Notes: generated by a model not told the origin, from the sequence alone. 64,000 bases of DNA from Perkinsus olseni (GCA_013115135.1 JABANP010000022.1:1-64000), one strand, 5' to 3'; counted from the first letter of the stretch, positions 1 through 11,557 are shown. Made by a program: numbers and translations.

Positions 1-41
1 CTCTAAAGCCATCTCCGATAGCCACGCCGCCTGAAGAAACG

Positions 42-2415
42 TCACGGGACTTGTGAACGCATCATGGACGGGTAGCGTTTCACCATAGATTTGAGAAGAT
101 CCTGGCGATTTCGCTGCGCCGCATAACCTCCTGAAATCGAGCTATTCAACTTATTAGCGCGCGAAACGAGTCTCAGCCAACCTGAATTTCCTGATGAGCT
201 TCCGATTTCAATTCGACCCGCGATCGGTGTCAACTTGAGTGGCTCCTGAGTCAACAGTAATGACCACCCTGTATGGCGAGGCGCCCAGGCCTACTCGTGG
301 GGCTTCGGTGAAGGAAGAGGCGCATTCGGAGACCTCAGTCATGCACTCCAGGCTAGCGTCTGGGTCATCGGTGTCAGTCGACTCCGCGATATAAAGGGAC
401 TCTTCTGATTCGATGGACATGTCGGAGATGATCTCGTCATCGACAGTGAGCGGCGTCTCATCCTCTGACGGCACAGCAATCGTTGAAGAATCGTCCGAGG
501 AGCTCGACGTCGAGAGGGAGCTGCCGGTCGCGCGGCTGATCATTCGTGGGACGGTTAAAGGCGAGTAGTCCATGGCCCAGCCACCGATGGGGACCGGCGG
601 TACCTGATAGGCACGTAACTTCAAGCGGAGCGAAGCAGGTATGGAAATGGTACATTGTAGGGGACCAAAGTGGAGCACGGAGGCTCCTCGAGTGCAGCTT
701 CAAGATCCGAGTCAAAGATCCCCGACGAGGAAGAAGAAGAAACTTCGGAGATCTGCCGAGGGGAGTGAGTAGCCCACAAGCACTCAAAGCCCACCAAGGG
801 ATGCATCTCCTCAATCTCATCAGCCAAGGAGGTGTACGGGATGCCTGAGGAAGGGCTGGGAGTGATCCAGTAGGAACGGCACCGCATTACCGGTCATTGT
901 GTCCTCGTAGTCGAAGTAGCGGGGCTGTGTGTTCGCCTCCAACAAGGAGCTCTGAGTAGGACTACTCAAGGGATGCCCGCTTGGCAACTAGTCTCACCCG
1001 GTAGCATGATGGGTGCCCTATACAGGTGTCCGAGTCATCATCCATCGAAGTGCACACGGGCGTCTCCGGGTGGTCATGATGCTGAGATTAGGAGCTTTGA
1101 TGTGAGGATGGTCCTCCGACCGGTGAGATGTCTACATCTAGGGAGGAAGCGGCATCAACCGTCTTTCGTTTCTTGGTAGCGTTGGTGGCGCAATCGTCGG
1201 CATCGTCAAGACCTGAGAGGCACTGAATTACAAGACCGCCAGTAAGTTAGCCCTTCACCTTCAACCCTAGCCGCCTGTGCGATTCTCCTCTTCACGATGG
1301 TTGGGCTCTTGCATAAACGCGCCTGCCAAGAAAGGCCAGAGTAGCGGAGAAGCTCAATGGACAAGACGCTACCTCTTCTGGTGCGATGCAGCTGACCACC
1401 CCGTCAATGAGGAATTTGAGAGAAGTCATCACTCTGTAGACGGGATTCACACCACGCCACATTGATGAGGAGGATGAGGTCTGAGCCACCACTTGATGAG
1501 CAACTCACCCGGGTTCGATCCCGAGCAAAGCCATTACCAGCGTTTCTTCGATAATCCTGTGAAAGCTAGCGATGTCAAGGCCCTTATTAGCACGGAGAGG
1601 GGAGAGAACATCTGACGCGAAGAGTCAGAGAGGCCTTGTGTGCTTTCAACCCGCCTTACCGAGCTCCAAGCCGAGATCTTGATTGCCGAGCAGAGGGAAG
1701 CGTTGGGCGTCGTAAGGGCAGATGACCTGGCGTAGAGCAATGTGGTGACGGACCGACTGGAAGCTGCGAGGCTACTGGAATGAGCGATTCATCAAGACGC
1801 GGGAGGGGAGTCCTTCTACAGGACGTGATGGACACAGGGAGGCTCAGTGGAGGCTCGACGGGCATGGGCAGCTGTGGTAATACAGACAAGCGAGGGTTGC
1901 CACTGATGACGAGGTAGCCATCGGCCTACTTGCTGGGCCAAAGGGTGCCTAGGGAACCACATCTCGACGGTATCCTTGCACAGATTGCTCCTGATCGGGA
2001 CACTGTGTGGACCACGACTGAGGAGCGACAGCCCGAACCTGTCCTCCTGTTGCCCGGTCGGCGGGTCAAAAAGACCGATGAGGTCGACACTGAGGCAGCA
2101 TCAACGTTACTCCGCAGGGGAATGGCGCGCTCACCTAGCGGAGCTTGGAGCCTTCTTGCCGCTGCTATTGAGGATCTTAACGGGGGGCTCAGCTGACTGC
2201 CACCTTAGAGGCGTCCAGAAATCCTCTAAGTCGAAATGTAGGCTCAGAGATCGGCCGTCGAGAGCTTCGTCACAGGAAGTGTGGAACTGCAGAGATACGG
2301 CTGACGGGAGGCCGGCGGAGTGATGGACGGCTACCTCCTGCTCGGAGTCGTCATCGGCAGCGGGGAGGACCTCAGAGGGTGGAAGGTCGAAGTCGATGTT
2401 GTAGATCCTGGACAT
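42..2415 (-). CDS. Tentative spliced gene, acidic protein, function unknown
   Basis: I do not recognise this gene. An ATG at 2415 opens a frame beginning MSRIYNIDFDLPPSEV that runs to about 2140 and ends at a good GTGAGC donor. A CCTCAG acceptor lies about 45 nt further on, and the frame then stays open for about 90 codons to about 1830. Further minus-strand open segments follow: a Ser/Asp/Glu-rich stretch with a KKRK basic patch near 1160-1190, and an acidic stretch at 680-260 rich in SSS, DD and EE runs. The last contains VDSGAT near 250, which recalls the active-site loop of retropepsin-like aspartic proteases, though six residues are weak evidence. The exon chain between 1830 and 1250 is not resolved, and the gene may run off the left edge. 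It could also be several genes or a decayed retroelement. Confidence 0.3.
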
Positions 2416-2686
2416 GATTTGACTAACCAACTAGACGCTAACCTGGCATGAGGACAGACCATAACCTTGGCGGAGAGTGGCGGACTTATTCAACTGGCCG
2501 CATCACCCTGCACGGCAGGCTGACTTCAACTGGCATGCAGCCTCTTCGAGAGTCAGCGGCGCCCTGTTACCAGTCTGGTGAGGGAGCGTGCCTTCCGGTG
2601 TACTGTCGCACTGAGGGTTTGGCAGAGGAGCTCTCCCCAGCGAGATGAACGGAGATGATTGTCTCAAGGTACGCATGGGATTCAGA

Positions 2687-2714
2687 CAATTCAATTCAAT
2701 TCAATTCAATTCAA
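2687..2714. repeat. Pentanucleotide microsatellite (CAATT)5
   Basis: Five exact copies of CAATT followed by CAAA. Read on the minus strand the sequence is an AATAAA-like stretch followed by TTGAA repeats, the shape of a non-LTR retrotransposon 3' tail. Confidence 0.85.
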
Positions 2715-3401
2715 ACTTTATTGCCTGGGCATTACAAGCTCGAAGCTTATCGCCCATCACACGACCCGCGCAAGCGGATCCCGATATGGTTAGACCCAAC
2801 CATAGAGCCTTGAAACAACAGAGGTTAATGAATCTCTCATCATCAGCTCGGAGGCTCTTGAGAGGAACTTCGTCACAACTACGTCGTGCAGCCAGGGAAG
2901 GCGAGGAGGGAGGCATGCCACACTGGGCAGCCTATTAGGCATGAGGGAGAAAGAAGGTGAAAAGAGGATTAAGTAGTCCCAGGACCAACAACTGCGATTG
3001 CGGAAACCCAGATGATTAGATGGTGAAAATTTGTGTAGAAAGGGAGGGCCCAACCAATACCGAGTCACCAGCAAGGGGGACGTATGGGTATGGCAGGTTC
3101 GATCTCTACTTCGTACCGGGAAAACCCCGGCCACCCTCACGCGACGTTGACGCGTAGAGACCTGTGAGGGGGGATTCAGACACTGAGTATTCGACAGATG
3201 AAGCCGAGACGTCGGGGATGGAAACTCGACGTATCTTGCGCTGTTGTGCACTTGCAAGAAATTTTTCCCTGTGGCCGGCATCAGTGCCGGCACCAGCATC
3301 GAAACGTGAGAGGTTCTTTGGGCTGGTAGGGCGGAAATACGGGTCTCGCGCGGACAGGAGATGAGTATCTTTGAAAGGGCGCAGTCGGCATTGTAATGCA
3401 C
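2687..3401 (-). mobile_element. Possible 3' end of a non-LTR retrotransposon
   Basis: On the minus strand, an open frame of about 200 codons (3401-2790) is followed by a short untranslated stretch, then AATAAAGTTTGAATTG and the TTGAA repeat tail. Simple-repeat tails right after an AATAAA-like signal are typical of several LINE clades. The encoded protein (rich in R, S, L and P) shows no reverse-transcriptase motif, so at most this would be the extreme C-terminus plus 3' UTR. It could equally be an unrelated open frame next to a microsatellite. Confidence 0.25.
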
Positions 3402-3704
3402 CTGCGTGGGTTAATGCATCATCAGCGACGGCCGTGGCCACCGATGGCTAACGCAAACAGCCTTAAGCCGTCGCCGGCCAAATAGCCTGTCGACAACAGT
3501 TCCCCGCGTGTCATACTAGATAGTTGCCTGATGGCTCGATAGACTGGCTTTGTGTGTCCTGAGGTCGCCCATGGAGTAGACGCATCTCCGTCACACTCAT
3601 GTCTCGAGTCGAGCTTAGTGGTATCTTTGCGCTAGATCTTGAGCTCTCACAATGATGGAGGATCTTTTCAGTTTGGAGAGGTTGTTTGGCATCTAAGCTT
3701 GAAG

Positions 3705-4985
3705 ATGCGCTTTAGCAAGAGGCTCGCCTTGGCGATGCAAGAAGGCACTTTGCCTTACCTCTCTCAGAAGACCATCAAACACCATCTAGTAGGACTGGAG
3801 AAGCTTGCTAAGACCTTTGCCAAGCAGAATGTACTACCGCCAGCGCGTGTCCGTAACTCTGTGTACTTTTGCTGCTTACAGGAACTCCTTGGGACCGAGT
3901 CGATGGCATCCCTCATCATTTTCGTGAACACTGAACGAGCCAGGTATGTTAGGGGTTGTTTCCATCCGATTTGAGTGTTCTTTGCCTTAGGTATGGTATC
4001 CCCCAGAGGGACGTGTTGTTGACGCTAGAAGAGATTCGATATCAGGATGGGGAGATGTTCAGTGTTGTCGATAGGGACATCGAGTGCATCAAAGGAGCGA
4101 TAGAGGAGCTCGAAGTCACTCTAATGCATGAGGTACGTTCCTTCGTTGCATTCTCGTGTTGTCAGCATTTTTATGCTTTTTCTATCAGATTACGCAATGG
4201 ATATCTAATGCTAATCACGGTGGCCTCCTCTTGACCGAACGGCAGGTAGAATGTGCTCCACAGAAGAATGGCCAGAAGCTAGCCCAGGCATTGGTAATAG
4301 TGATAGGTGAACCTATCCCTTCAGTTTAGCGGGACTTTTTTTGCCGCAGGTGTCGTATCATGTGAAGTCTCTTGGCACCGAGGCTGCCTGCTCATGGGTC
4401 GAGTCGTATGTGAGAAGCTACTCTACTTTTCATGAGCACCTTACCAAGTTGATGGACTACGTCGACGTCAACCTGGCCGGCTTCCGGAAGTTGCTCAAGC
4501 GCCACGACAAGAACATACCGAAAATCTTCCACGCTAGAGACACCCCCTTCCTCGGGTAAGTTCCTCGGCAGTTCCTGGTCTCAAGTCATCGCCGTTTGCT
4601 TCCATTAGGTTCCATTCTATCGTCACAAGAGTGACTATGAAGGTGTTTGTGGTCGCCGTTAAGATCCACACGCTGCTGAGGGAGTGTTTGGACGAGATTG
4701 ATCGGCAGGCTCAGAGCTCATCGCCCTCCTCTGAGGTCGAGGCACTGAGGTCTCTTCTAGGTAAGCCTAATAGGAGTCAACGCGGCCTTGTCGACGGTGT
4801 CTGCTTCAGGTCCAGTACCTTCACTTGGTGCGGAAACAGCGACGGTGGCGCATCTTCACTTCCCGAACCTCTTCGAGCCGGTCGATGATGCCCAAGATGC
4901 TCAGCAGCAGCCTCATTACGAGCTGCGTGTGTGTAGCGCGGAGACACTCCAGTTGCCGACGCTAGACGGTAGTTCTGGCAACTGA
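3705..4985 (+). CDS. SPX-domain protein
   Basis: SPX domains bind inositol pyrophosphates and phosphate and regulate phosphate transport, storage or signalling. Six exons can be placed: 3705-3943, 3991-4132, 4189-4293, 4350-4555, 4609-4760 and 4810-4985. All introns are GT-AG, 47-56 nt long, and all phases agree, giving 339 residues. The start MRFSKRLALAMQEGTLPYLS matches the SPX N-terminal helix, which begins at the initiator Met. Exon 2 holds the middle helix (EMFSVVDRDIECIKGAIEEL). Exon 4 holds the diagnostic helix VNLAGFRKLLKRHDK, whose lysines form the ligand-binding basic patch in this family. No second domain (EXS, RING, transporter or VTC) follows; the C-terminus is about 60 residues without recognisable motifs. 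It is therefore a stand-alone SPX protein, perhaps a regulator. The 11-residue ORF start upstream of the Met is not needed. Confidence 0.85.
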
Positions 4986-5273
4986 GTGGCCGCTCTGGCC
5001 AGGGTTTGTGAACCGCCCAAGATTGCTGCATGTTATTAGTGAAGCCACGTGTAAACTCACTAGAGTACGTCGTCCATTCGGATGAGGGGCTAGTCGTGAT
5101 GAGTCGATGCCTAGAGCTTCTCCGGGGGTTCATGCTGCCCGGTGGCTCTCGTTTTGCTGTTGGTTTCGCTCACAGCGGAGGGGTGTACGGTTTTGGATCA
5201 TCGCTTGAGTTCGGAGGGGAGAGGAGTACCACTCAGATTTTCCTCTGGTAGGGTTATCACATTTTCATTTATC

Positions 5274-7092
5274 ATGATCGATACAACTGCTACTGACAGC
5301 AAGATACCTACTAAGGTTACCGTCGAGGAGGCCGCCAAGGCTAAGGTAGACGAGGCTGCAGCTAAGGTCCCGACTAAGGCTGAGGTCGAGGAGGCCGCCA
5401 AGGGTAAAATCGACGAGGCTTCCGCTAGCGTGGACGCGGCCAAGGCTCGAGTCGAAGAGGCTGCCAAGTCCAAGGTCGACGAGGCTTCCGCTAGCGTGGA
5501 CGCTGCTAAGGCCAAGGTCGACGAGGCTGCCAAGTCCAAGGTTGACGAGGCTTCCGCTAGCGTGGAGTCGGCCAAGGCTCAATTGAAGGAGGCTGCGGCT
5601 AAGGTGGAGCTTCCTAAGGGCGCCACTGACCAGAAGGCCGCCGTTCCTGAACAGGACGATGGTATGGATCATACTCCTACTGAGGATATGAACAAGCTCG
5701 TTCACTTCAATGCATTGGAGCCCTCTCATGTGGGCACTATCAAGGACGTCTCTGCCTCCAATAAGCTTATCCAGAGGAAGTACGCCCCTAAGGACTTCCA
5801 CTGGTCAAAGTCAGCTGAGATCCACAGAATCAGAAGGAAGCAGATCGTCGAAGCGTAAGTGCTCTTGGTGGCTCTTGTTGTTATCGTCATCGTCGTTGCT
5901 GCTTTGTTCAGTCACCCGGAGATCCTCAAGGTGCAGGGTGCCGATAACCGCGAGGCCATCTTTGCCACCGTCACTGTCCTCATACAGTTCTTCATGTGCA
6001 TCCTCGTTAGGAACTGGTCATGGCCGAAGGTCATCCTGGCCACTTGGGTAGGCGTCCTGTACTCAGCTAGAGTTGGTCACATTGCCGGTCTTTTTTCAGC
6101 TCGTCTCTGGCACTATGGAGCACTCCATCGTCATGGGTGGTCACGAGCTGTCTCACGATATGTTCTTCAAGACCAGGTTCTACAACAGACTCTTCTCGTA
6201 AGTCCCATCTCAGCGCTCGCCTCGCTGTGATGTCTTCCTTGTCATTAGTCTCTTCTTGAACCTTCCCGTTGGTGTCGCTATGATGGCTACCTTCAGAAGA
6301 TACCATCTCGATCATCACTCCTCGCAGGTAGGAAGATTCACTCGGATCCTCGCGCTGTTCCCAATTGTGTATGATCTCAGGGAGTCCCCAATATCGATGT
6401 GGACCTTCCCACTCGCTTCGAGGCTAACCTTTTCCAGCACAAGCTCGGCAAGTTCGTCTGGGCCCTCTTCCAGCCATTCTTCTACGGTCTGAGGCCCCTC
6501 ATTGTCCATCCCCTTCCCATGAACTTATACGAGTTCGTCAACTGGTTGGTGCAGCTGCCGTTTGATATCCTCGTCGTGAAGTACCTCGGCTGGAAGTCCT
6601 TCTTCTACTTTATTGGTGGTCTCTTCATGGGTTTGAGTATCTTCAATCCCATCTCCGCTCACTTCATCGCTGAGCATTATGAGTTCGTCTATGGCCAGGA
6701 GACCTACAGTTACTACGGTCCTCTCAACTTCATCGTCTACAATGTCGGGTAAGATGACAGCGGATTGAGTCCCTCTGTAGCTGTTCATCGTGCTTCCCCC
6801 TTCAGACTTCATAATGAGCATCATGACTTCCCGAATGTTGCAGGCTCCAACCTGTGGAGGGTGAAGGAGATTGCTCCTGAGTGGTAGGACTGGTGGTGAT
6901 GCAAACAGTGTTAGTGATTGTCATTGTTCTTGTCTACTGTAGGTACGACATGCCCAGCTACACTTCCTGGACGAAGGTCCTCTATCAGTTCATCACCGGC
7001 GAGAATATGAATCTGTAATATCAAGCGGCCCCTCGCTGTCGATTCATCTGTCTGCTGTCAGGTATTGCCGTGTCATGCGCGAGCACGCGTAA
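5274..7092 (+). CDS. DEGS1-like: Sphingolipid (dihydroceramide) delta-4 desaturase, copy 1, with N-terminal helical repeat extension
   Basis: Introduces the 4,5-trans double bond into dihydroceramide at the ER membrane using a di-iron centre. Eight exons: 5274-5854, 5912-6047, 6100-6197, 6249-6327, 6381-6748, 6806-6883, 6943-7014 and 7062-7092, all GT-AG with consistent phase, giving 480 residues. The three histidine boxes are intact: HELSHD, HLDHH and HNEHHDFP, with FIAEH before the third. Several hydrophobic segments lie between them. Family members are about 320 residues long; the excess is an N-terminal extension of roughly 130 residues made of Lys/Glu/Ala repeats (units such as AAKSKVDEASASVDAAKAKV), an amphipathic, LEA- or apolipoprotein-like pattern absent from copy 2. 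The ATG at 5274 is the first in frame after the last upstream stop region. Delta-4 desaturase rather than C4-hydroxylase activity is inferred, not shown. Confidence 0.92.
5310..5610 (+). repeat. Coding repeat, 66-bp units encoding amphipathic K/E/A helix
   Basis: Within exon 1 of desaturase copy 1. The 22-residue unit AAKSKVDEASASVDAAKAKV(DE) recurs about three times with partial units on either side. It keeps the reading frame, so unit number can vary without frameshift. Confidence 0.8.
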
Positions 7093-7980
7093 GGCCCCGC
7101 CACTGAGAAGACAGCGTTGCTAGCTTTGTTTAGAATGACCATACCTGTGTTCGGTCTATTATCCCTTCTGAGTGACCTCGCCTCACCGCCCTGTTGTTCA
7201 TTGGGCATATCCTCATTCTTGTTCCTAATGTCAAGCTGCCGTATTGCCAGGCAGTAGTTTCCTATTCTTCGGAGTGTATCTTTTACAGCTTACTAACACC
7301 AGGAGTTTCATCACCCTTGTCGTCGTTTGGTTAAAACTTCTACGTCACTTGGGGAGGGTCGTGGGAGTAGTCGACGATTGCTCAATGGGGAGGCTCAAAG
7401 CAGCTGTGAGGAGCACTCTGTCCGCCTTCTTATTGGAATCACTTCGAACGACCTGCGATAAACTCAGAAGGTTAGAACGAAAGAGGATGTTGCTGTGCAG
7501 AGACTCAATTCACCCGTGCTAAGGTTTTATGGGCAGCTGACGAATCTTTCCTCTATTCACTGGTAGGGATAGCAGGATTCCGAGTCGCTCCTACCATACC
7601 TAATTTCTGGGTGTAGATGGCACTGTGATGAGCATTATCGATGTTAAGGAAACCGATCTGATGTTATGATCTTCGAGATTATATTTGGTCGACTGGGATG
7701 GACCACGGCAGAGGCTGACAAACCTGAAGTTGTTCCCACTACCGTGTTGGCAGACGGTAAGTTTCCATTCGAAGTGTATCTTGTACAGTTCGAGCCCATC
7801 AGGGCTTTCGTTCCGATGTTATTGTGGTTTTGTTATCATTTCAATTCTACGTTGGCGGGACGCTGAGATCTGAGATGCCGGGTTCGACCTGAATACGGAT
7901 AGCATCCGATGGCGACTGTCTAGTCTCTAACAGCTATCGGTCTTTCGTGGCTGCACTGCACCCTTCTAAGCTCTTCTAGG
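7093..7980. other. Intergenic, no gene seen
   Basis: No credible ORF or RNA gene. Two stretches about 500 nt apart (near 7255-7290 and 7765-7800) share a TTCGxAGTGTATCTTxTACAG core, a weak dispersed repeat. Confidence 0.5.
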
Positions 7981-9520
7981 ATGGTCCGGGACATCGATGG
8001 CCCTCATATAGCGGCTCTCCGTATACAGCTGCTGGAGCATCGAGCCAACGCTGCTTTGCCTGAGTGCCTGGAGGACCTCATCTGGGCTTATCTCCTACCG
8101 ATCACCATCAATTCGCCGGATACATGCCTCCAGAACACTTTTCGTCTCCCCGCTAGTTTCAAGCCCATCGCTTCGTCTTTCATATCTGAGCCTGCTGATG
8201 GTATCTTTGGTGTATGGGAGGAAGATACAAATAAGGTCGCCCGTATCGCTCTCGGGACAGGATCGACCCCTGGCCAGTCCCTCGAGAATACTGGAGAGGC
8301 TCTGTTTGATGCCGGAAGTGAGGTCATCGCAGCCGTGTCCCTGAACAAGGGTGTCTACTACGTTGCCTCTGCCTCGCCTAAAGTTCTGCACCGCCGAGGG
8401 TTGCTCGAGAGTGGCTAATATGAGTTGGTCTCGTCTCTGGCTATGCCTCGGTCTATACGAGAGCTCAAGCTGGCGAGTGGCCGTATCTTCCTGCTCCTTG
8501 AAGGAGGCACTGAGCTCTACAGGGTGACACATCACCCCTCCATGAATATCGAAATGGTTGGTAAACTGCCTCTAGGCGGCAGCGCTGTTCCTCGTCCCTC
8601 GATCCGGCCTGGCCAGAATGACCACCGTGATGTCATACAAGATGTGTTGATGAAAGGAGACCGCGTCACCCATGTGTTGTTCGTTCCACAGGAGTGCACC
8701 CTCGGCGTCTGGCGTCCCGATGACTTCGTCTTTAAGGCTGTTCAAGCCCCAAGATTCTGCTGCTGTCGGTTTGTTCCGCGGACTAATGGTACTGTGGTGG
8801 CTGGGGTATTCGGTGGTTCCTGGGGACGCAGCTTCAGCGTATACGAGCAGCGTCTCGATGTGCGCCTACGCCGCGAGGGAAAGCCGCGTGATATCGGTGG
8901 CCGTTTCGTCTAACCGGCGAGTATCGGTTTCTCTCTGGAAAGAGAAAGAGGGGCAGTCGTGTGGAACGGTGGTCAGGACCGTAACACTCAGTCGTAGCGG
9001 AGCGAAGACGTATGATCACGGATTTATCTACCGCCCGAGATCGATTGATACTGATAGAAGTTTGGCTTTTTATTATGCCGCTGCGGCCCAAGACCATTTA
9101 CGTCATGACGACACTTCTGACGATTCGGACCTTGACGAAGTTATCTATGGTAATATCTTTGACGATTCAGGCCCCGACGAAGTTGTCTATGATGATATCT
9201 TCGTGGAGCCGAGCCCCGACGAGGTTGTCTATGATGATATCTTCGTGAAGCCGAGCCCCGACGAGGTTGTCTATGATGATATCTTCGTGGACTCGGGCCC
9301 CGACGAAGTTGTCTATGATGATATCTTCATAGAGCCGAGCCCCGACGAGGTTGTCTATGATGATATCTTCGTGGACTCGGGCCCCGACGAAGTTGTCTAT
9401 GATGACATCTTTTTGGATGCGGGCCCCGACGAGGTTGTCTATGATGATATCTTTTTGGATGCGGGCCCCGACGAGGTTGTCTATGATGACATCTTCGTCG
9501 ATTCAGGTTCCGATTATTAG
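7981..9520 (+). pseudogene. Propeller-like family, copy 1: disrupted, with acidic C-terminal repeat
   Basis: First of five related copies in tandem. The function is unknown. It reads collinearly with intact copies 2 and 4 but has an in-frame TAA at 8416-8418 (between GLLESG and YELVSSLAMP), where intact copies have a lysine or another residue. A frameshift near 8850-8880 moves the reading frame from +1 to +2 between FSVYEQ and ESRVISVAVSS. The family-specific CCCRFVPRTNGTVVAGVFG motif and the TYDHGF motif near the end remain. After the homologous part comes a tail of about nine 14-residue Asp/Glu-rich units not found in the other copies. A programmed bypass of both lesions is unlikely, so I call a pseudogene. 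Confidence 0.75.
9118..9516 (+). repeat. 42-bp tandem coding repeat (acidic 14-mer)
   Basis: About nine units encoding DEVVYDDIFVxxxP variants. Third-base changes and exchanges such as EPS, KPS, DSG and DAG distinguish units, and neighbouring units are most alike, as expected from slippage or unequal exchange. The length is a multiple of three and the frame is kept to the stop at 9520. Confidence 0.9.
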
Positions 9521-10321
9521 CGGAACCGCTCCGCCTTGAGCTTCAGTAGCTCACCCGGATGGACCAAGGCGTATCCCGCACGTGGGAAGGGGTCAGGTTA
9601 CTACTGTTGATGATATGCAGCTGAGATATCTCTGGAGCTACCGATTGATGTGCAACTTGGGAGCATATCCGCAGTTTCAGTGTTAGACTTTTATAAGGGA
9701 GGATTCCCGCCGGGAGGCTCGGTTGAGTTTGCGAGGGCCTGAGAGGGACGGGCCTACAACCTACGTAGAGGTGGGAGTCGTCGCCGTCAATAGAGTTAGG
9801 TGCGACATACTGAGCTGGGTTTGTAGGTTACTGTGTATCTACTACAGGCGTGGTACGGTGAACACCGTGAAGGGTGTCCCAAGGCAGTATTTCCATCGGC
9901 GATGGAGATCGGGCCAGGTAGGCTCAATATCATGGAAAATTGGAGACCAGAGTTTCGCAGACTCTCGAGATGTGCAACCTCGAAGACCGCGGAAGGACCT
10001 TCGAGGAGCTCCCCCGCTCAGCCGCAAAGCTGCCTTCTCTTACTTCTGAAAGGGGTCGCAAGAAAATTGAAGTTTCTATTAGTGGTATAGGGGTTGAACG
10101 GGTGTTGTTTAGTTATCAAACTCAATTTTGTGCTTTGAGGGGGTTCAGTGGATCTCAGGCGGATGCGTGCGAGTTGTGGTAGAAGAACCCGAAAGCGTTA
10201 AGAATTCTGAAGTTCAGAGGCTCCCGATCAAATCAGTCGCTCTGAGCGGCTGTCACCTTCCGTGTGGATGGTCATCCATCAAGGCCACTCTGGACTCCTT
10301 TAGCTAGGATTATTGAGTTGA
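9521..10321. other. Intergenic between family copies 1 and 2
   Basis: No credible gene. A short stretch near 10155-10190 (GCGTGCGAGTTGTGGT...) resembles 12410-12440 upstream of copy 3, so part of the 5' flank was duplicated with the gene. Confidence 0.5.
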
Positions 10322-11557
10322 ATGGCCCGAGACGTCAGCGCCCCCCACTTGGCGGCTCTCCGCATGCAGCTGTTGGAGAGGCAGTCGAATACCCTGCCCG
10401 AGGCCCTGGAATCCCTCATCTGGGACTGCTTTATACCGCTTACGGTTAACGGGCCAAACAAATGCGTCCGAGAGAAGCTCTACCAGCTGCCACTCAAGTT
10501 CGAGCCCATCGCATCCTCGTCCCTCTTCGATGCCACCGGCTGGCTAACGGGTATATGGGAACATGGTAAGAAGATTGTTCGTATCGGTCCCGGAGCTAAA
10601 CGCGCTTACGGCCCCTTTGGTCGAGCGCGTGGACAGGTTGGAGAAGTAGCTTCTGACATCGGAAGTGAAGTAGCTGACGTTTTGTTGCTAGGCGAGGACC
10701 TCTATTATACTACCTCCGAGAACGTACTGCACTGGAGTCGATTGGCTGCAAACGGCAAGTACGAGGTGATGTCGTCGTTGGACATGCCTGAGCCTATCAG
10801 TGAGCTAAAGGTGGCAGACGGACATCTTTTCGTTCTTCTCGAGACCGCTGACCTCCGCATGGTGACCTTCAGTCCGTCGATGGGCAGCAAGCTCGTTTGT
10901 ACACTGCCCGTGAGCGGCGACTCTTCAATAAGTGATGGTAGTGAGATAGCTGATGCAGCCTGGGTAATGGCGAGGCTCGACAGAGTGGTCGACGACCTCC
11001 TCAAAGATCGAAGTGACTTCTTGCAGGATGTGTTGGTTACAGACGGTCGCGTCACTCATGTGTTGTTCGCCCCAGGTGAACGGCGCCTTTGCCTCTGGCG
11101 TCCCGATGGCGGAATCTTCGAGGTTGGTGTTCCGGAGTTCTGTTGCTGTCGGTTTGTTCCGCGTACTAATGGCACTGTGGTGGCTGGGGTATTTGGTAAC
11201 GACAGGAGAAGTGGTTTCAACATCTGCAATATCTATGAGGGCAAGGTCCCGGCGATGTCCCTCGACGCCGAGAAGGGTCGTGTGATTTCGGTTGTTATCT
11301 CTCACGACTGGCAAGTATCAGTTGTGACCTACAACGATACCGCCCCTCAAGGCTCCAGGGGGGCGGCTACTACTATTAAACTCAGTCGTACCGGTGCCAA
11401 GACCTACGACCACGGCTTCAACTCTCATATCAAAGATGAGTATTATAACGATTCAATCGAGGGGTACGATTCTGATGCAGAGGCTGAGCTGCTAGGCCTC
11501 GGCAGCGGCTACAGTGGGGGGTATGATTATTATGATGACTATGATGATGGTTGGTGA
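10322..11557 (+). CDS. Propeller-like family, copy 2 (intact)
   Basis: An intronless frame of 411 codons, ATG at 10322. I do not recognise the family. The N-terminus (about residues 5-60) is a helical, Leu-rich segment with LPEALESLIWDCF, somewhat like an F-box or adaptor helix. The rest alternates short beta-like segments: an ADGHLFVLL block, a VTHVLFAPGERRLCLWRPDG block, CCCRFVPRTNGTVVAGVFG and GRVISVVIS. These look like repeated blades of a beta-propeller (inference). The C-terminus is acidic and Tyr/Gly rich. There is no signal peptide or membrane segment, so a cytosolic or nuclear location is likely. It shares 411 residues with copy 4, which has a different N-terminal extension. Confidence 0.8.
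   Translation: MARDVSAPHLAALRMQLLERQSNTLPEALESLIWDCFIPLTVNGPNKCVREKLYQLPLKFEPIASSSLFDATGWLTGIWEHGKKIVRIGPGAKRAYGPFGRARGQVGEVASDIGSEVADVLLLGEDLYYTTSENVLHWSRLAANGKYEVMSSLDMPEPISELKVADGHLFVLLETADLRMVTFSPSMGSKLVCTLPVSGDSSISDGSEIADAAWVMARLDRVVDDLLKDRSDFLQDVLVTDGRVTHVLFAPGERRLCLWRPDGGIFEVGVPEFCCCRFVPRTNGTVVAGVFGNDRRSGFNICNIYEGKVPAMSLDAEKGRVISVVISHDWQVSVVTYNDTAPQGSRGAATTIKLSRTGAKTYDHGFNSHIKDEYYNDSIEGYDSDAEAELLGLGSGYSGGYDYYDDYDDGW

Noticed and set aside
1500..1530. tRNA T-arm-like GGGTTCGATCCCGAG
   Set aside because: The stem does not pair fully and no acceptor or anticodon arm can be found at the right distances on either strand.
1540..1890. Plus-strand gag-like reading with several in-frame stops
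   Set aside because: The minus frame over part of the same bases is open and joins to an upstream exon, which explains the apparent coding pattern better.
3815..3900. A 29-nt GTAACT...TTACAG intron within SPX exon 1
   Set aside because: Removing it breaks the frame and gives an early stop; reading through keeps the SPX alignment.
5198..5801. Long minus-strand ORFs opposite desaturase exon 1
   Set aside because: By-product of the K/E/A repeat; no motif, and the plus strand is clearly coding.
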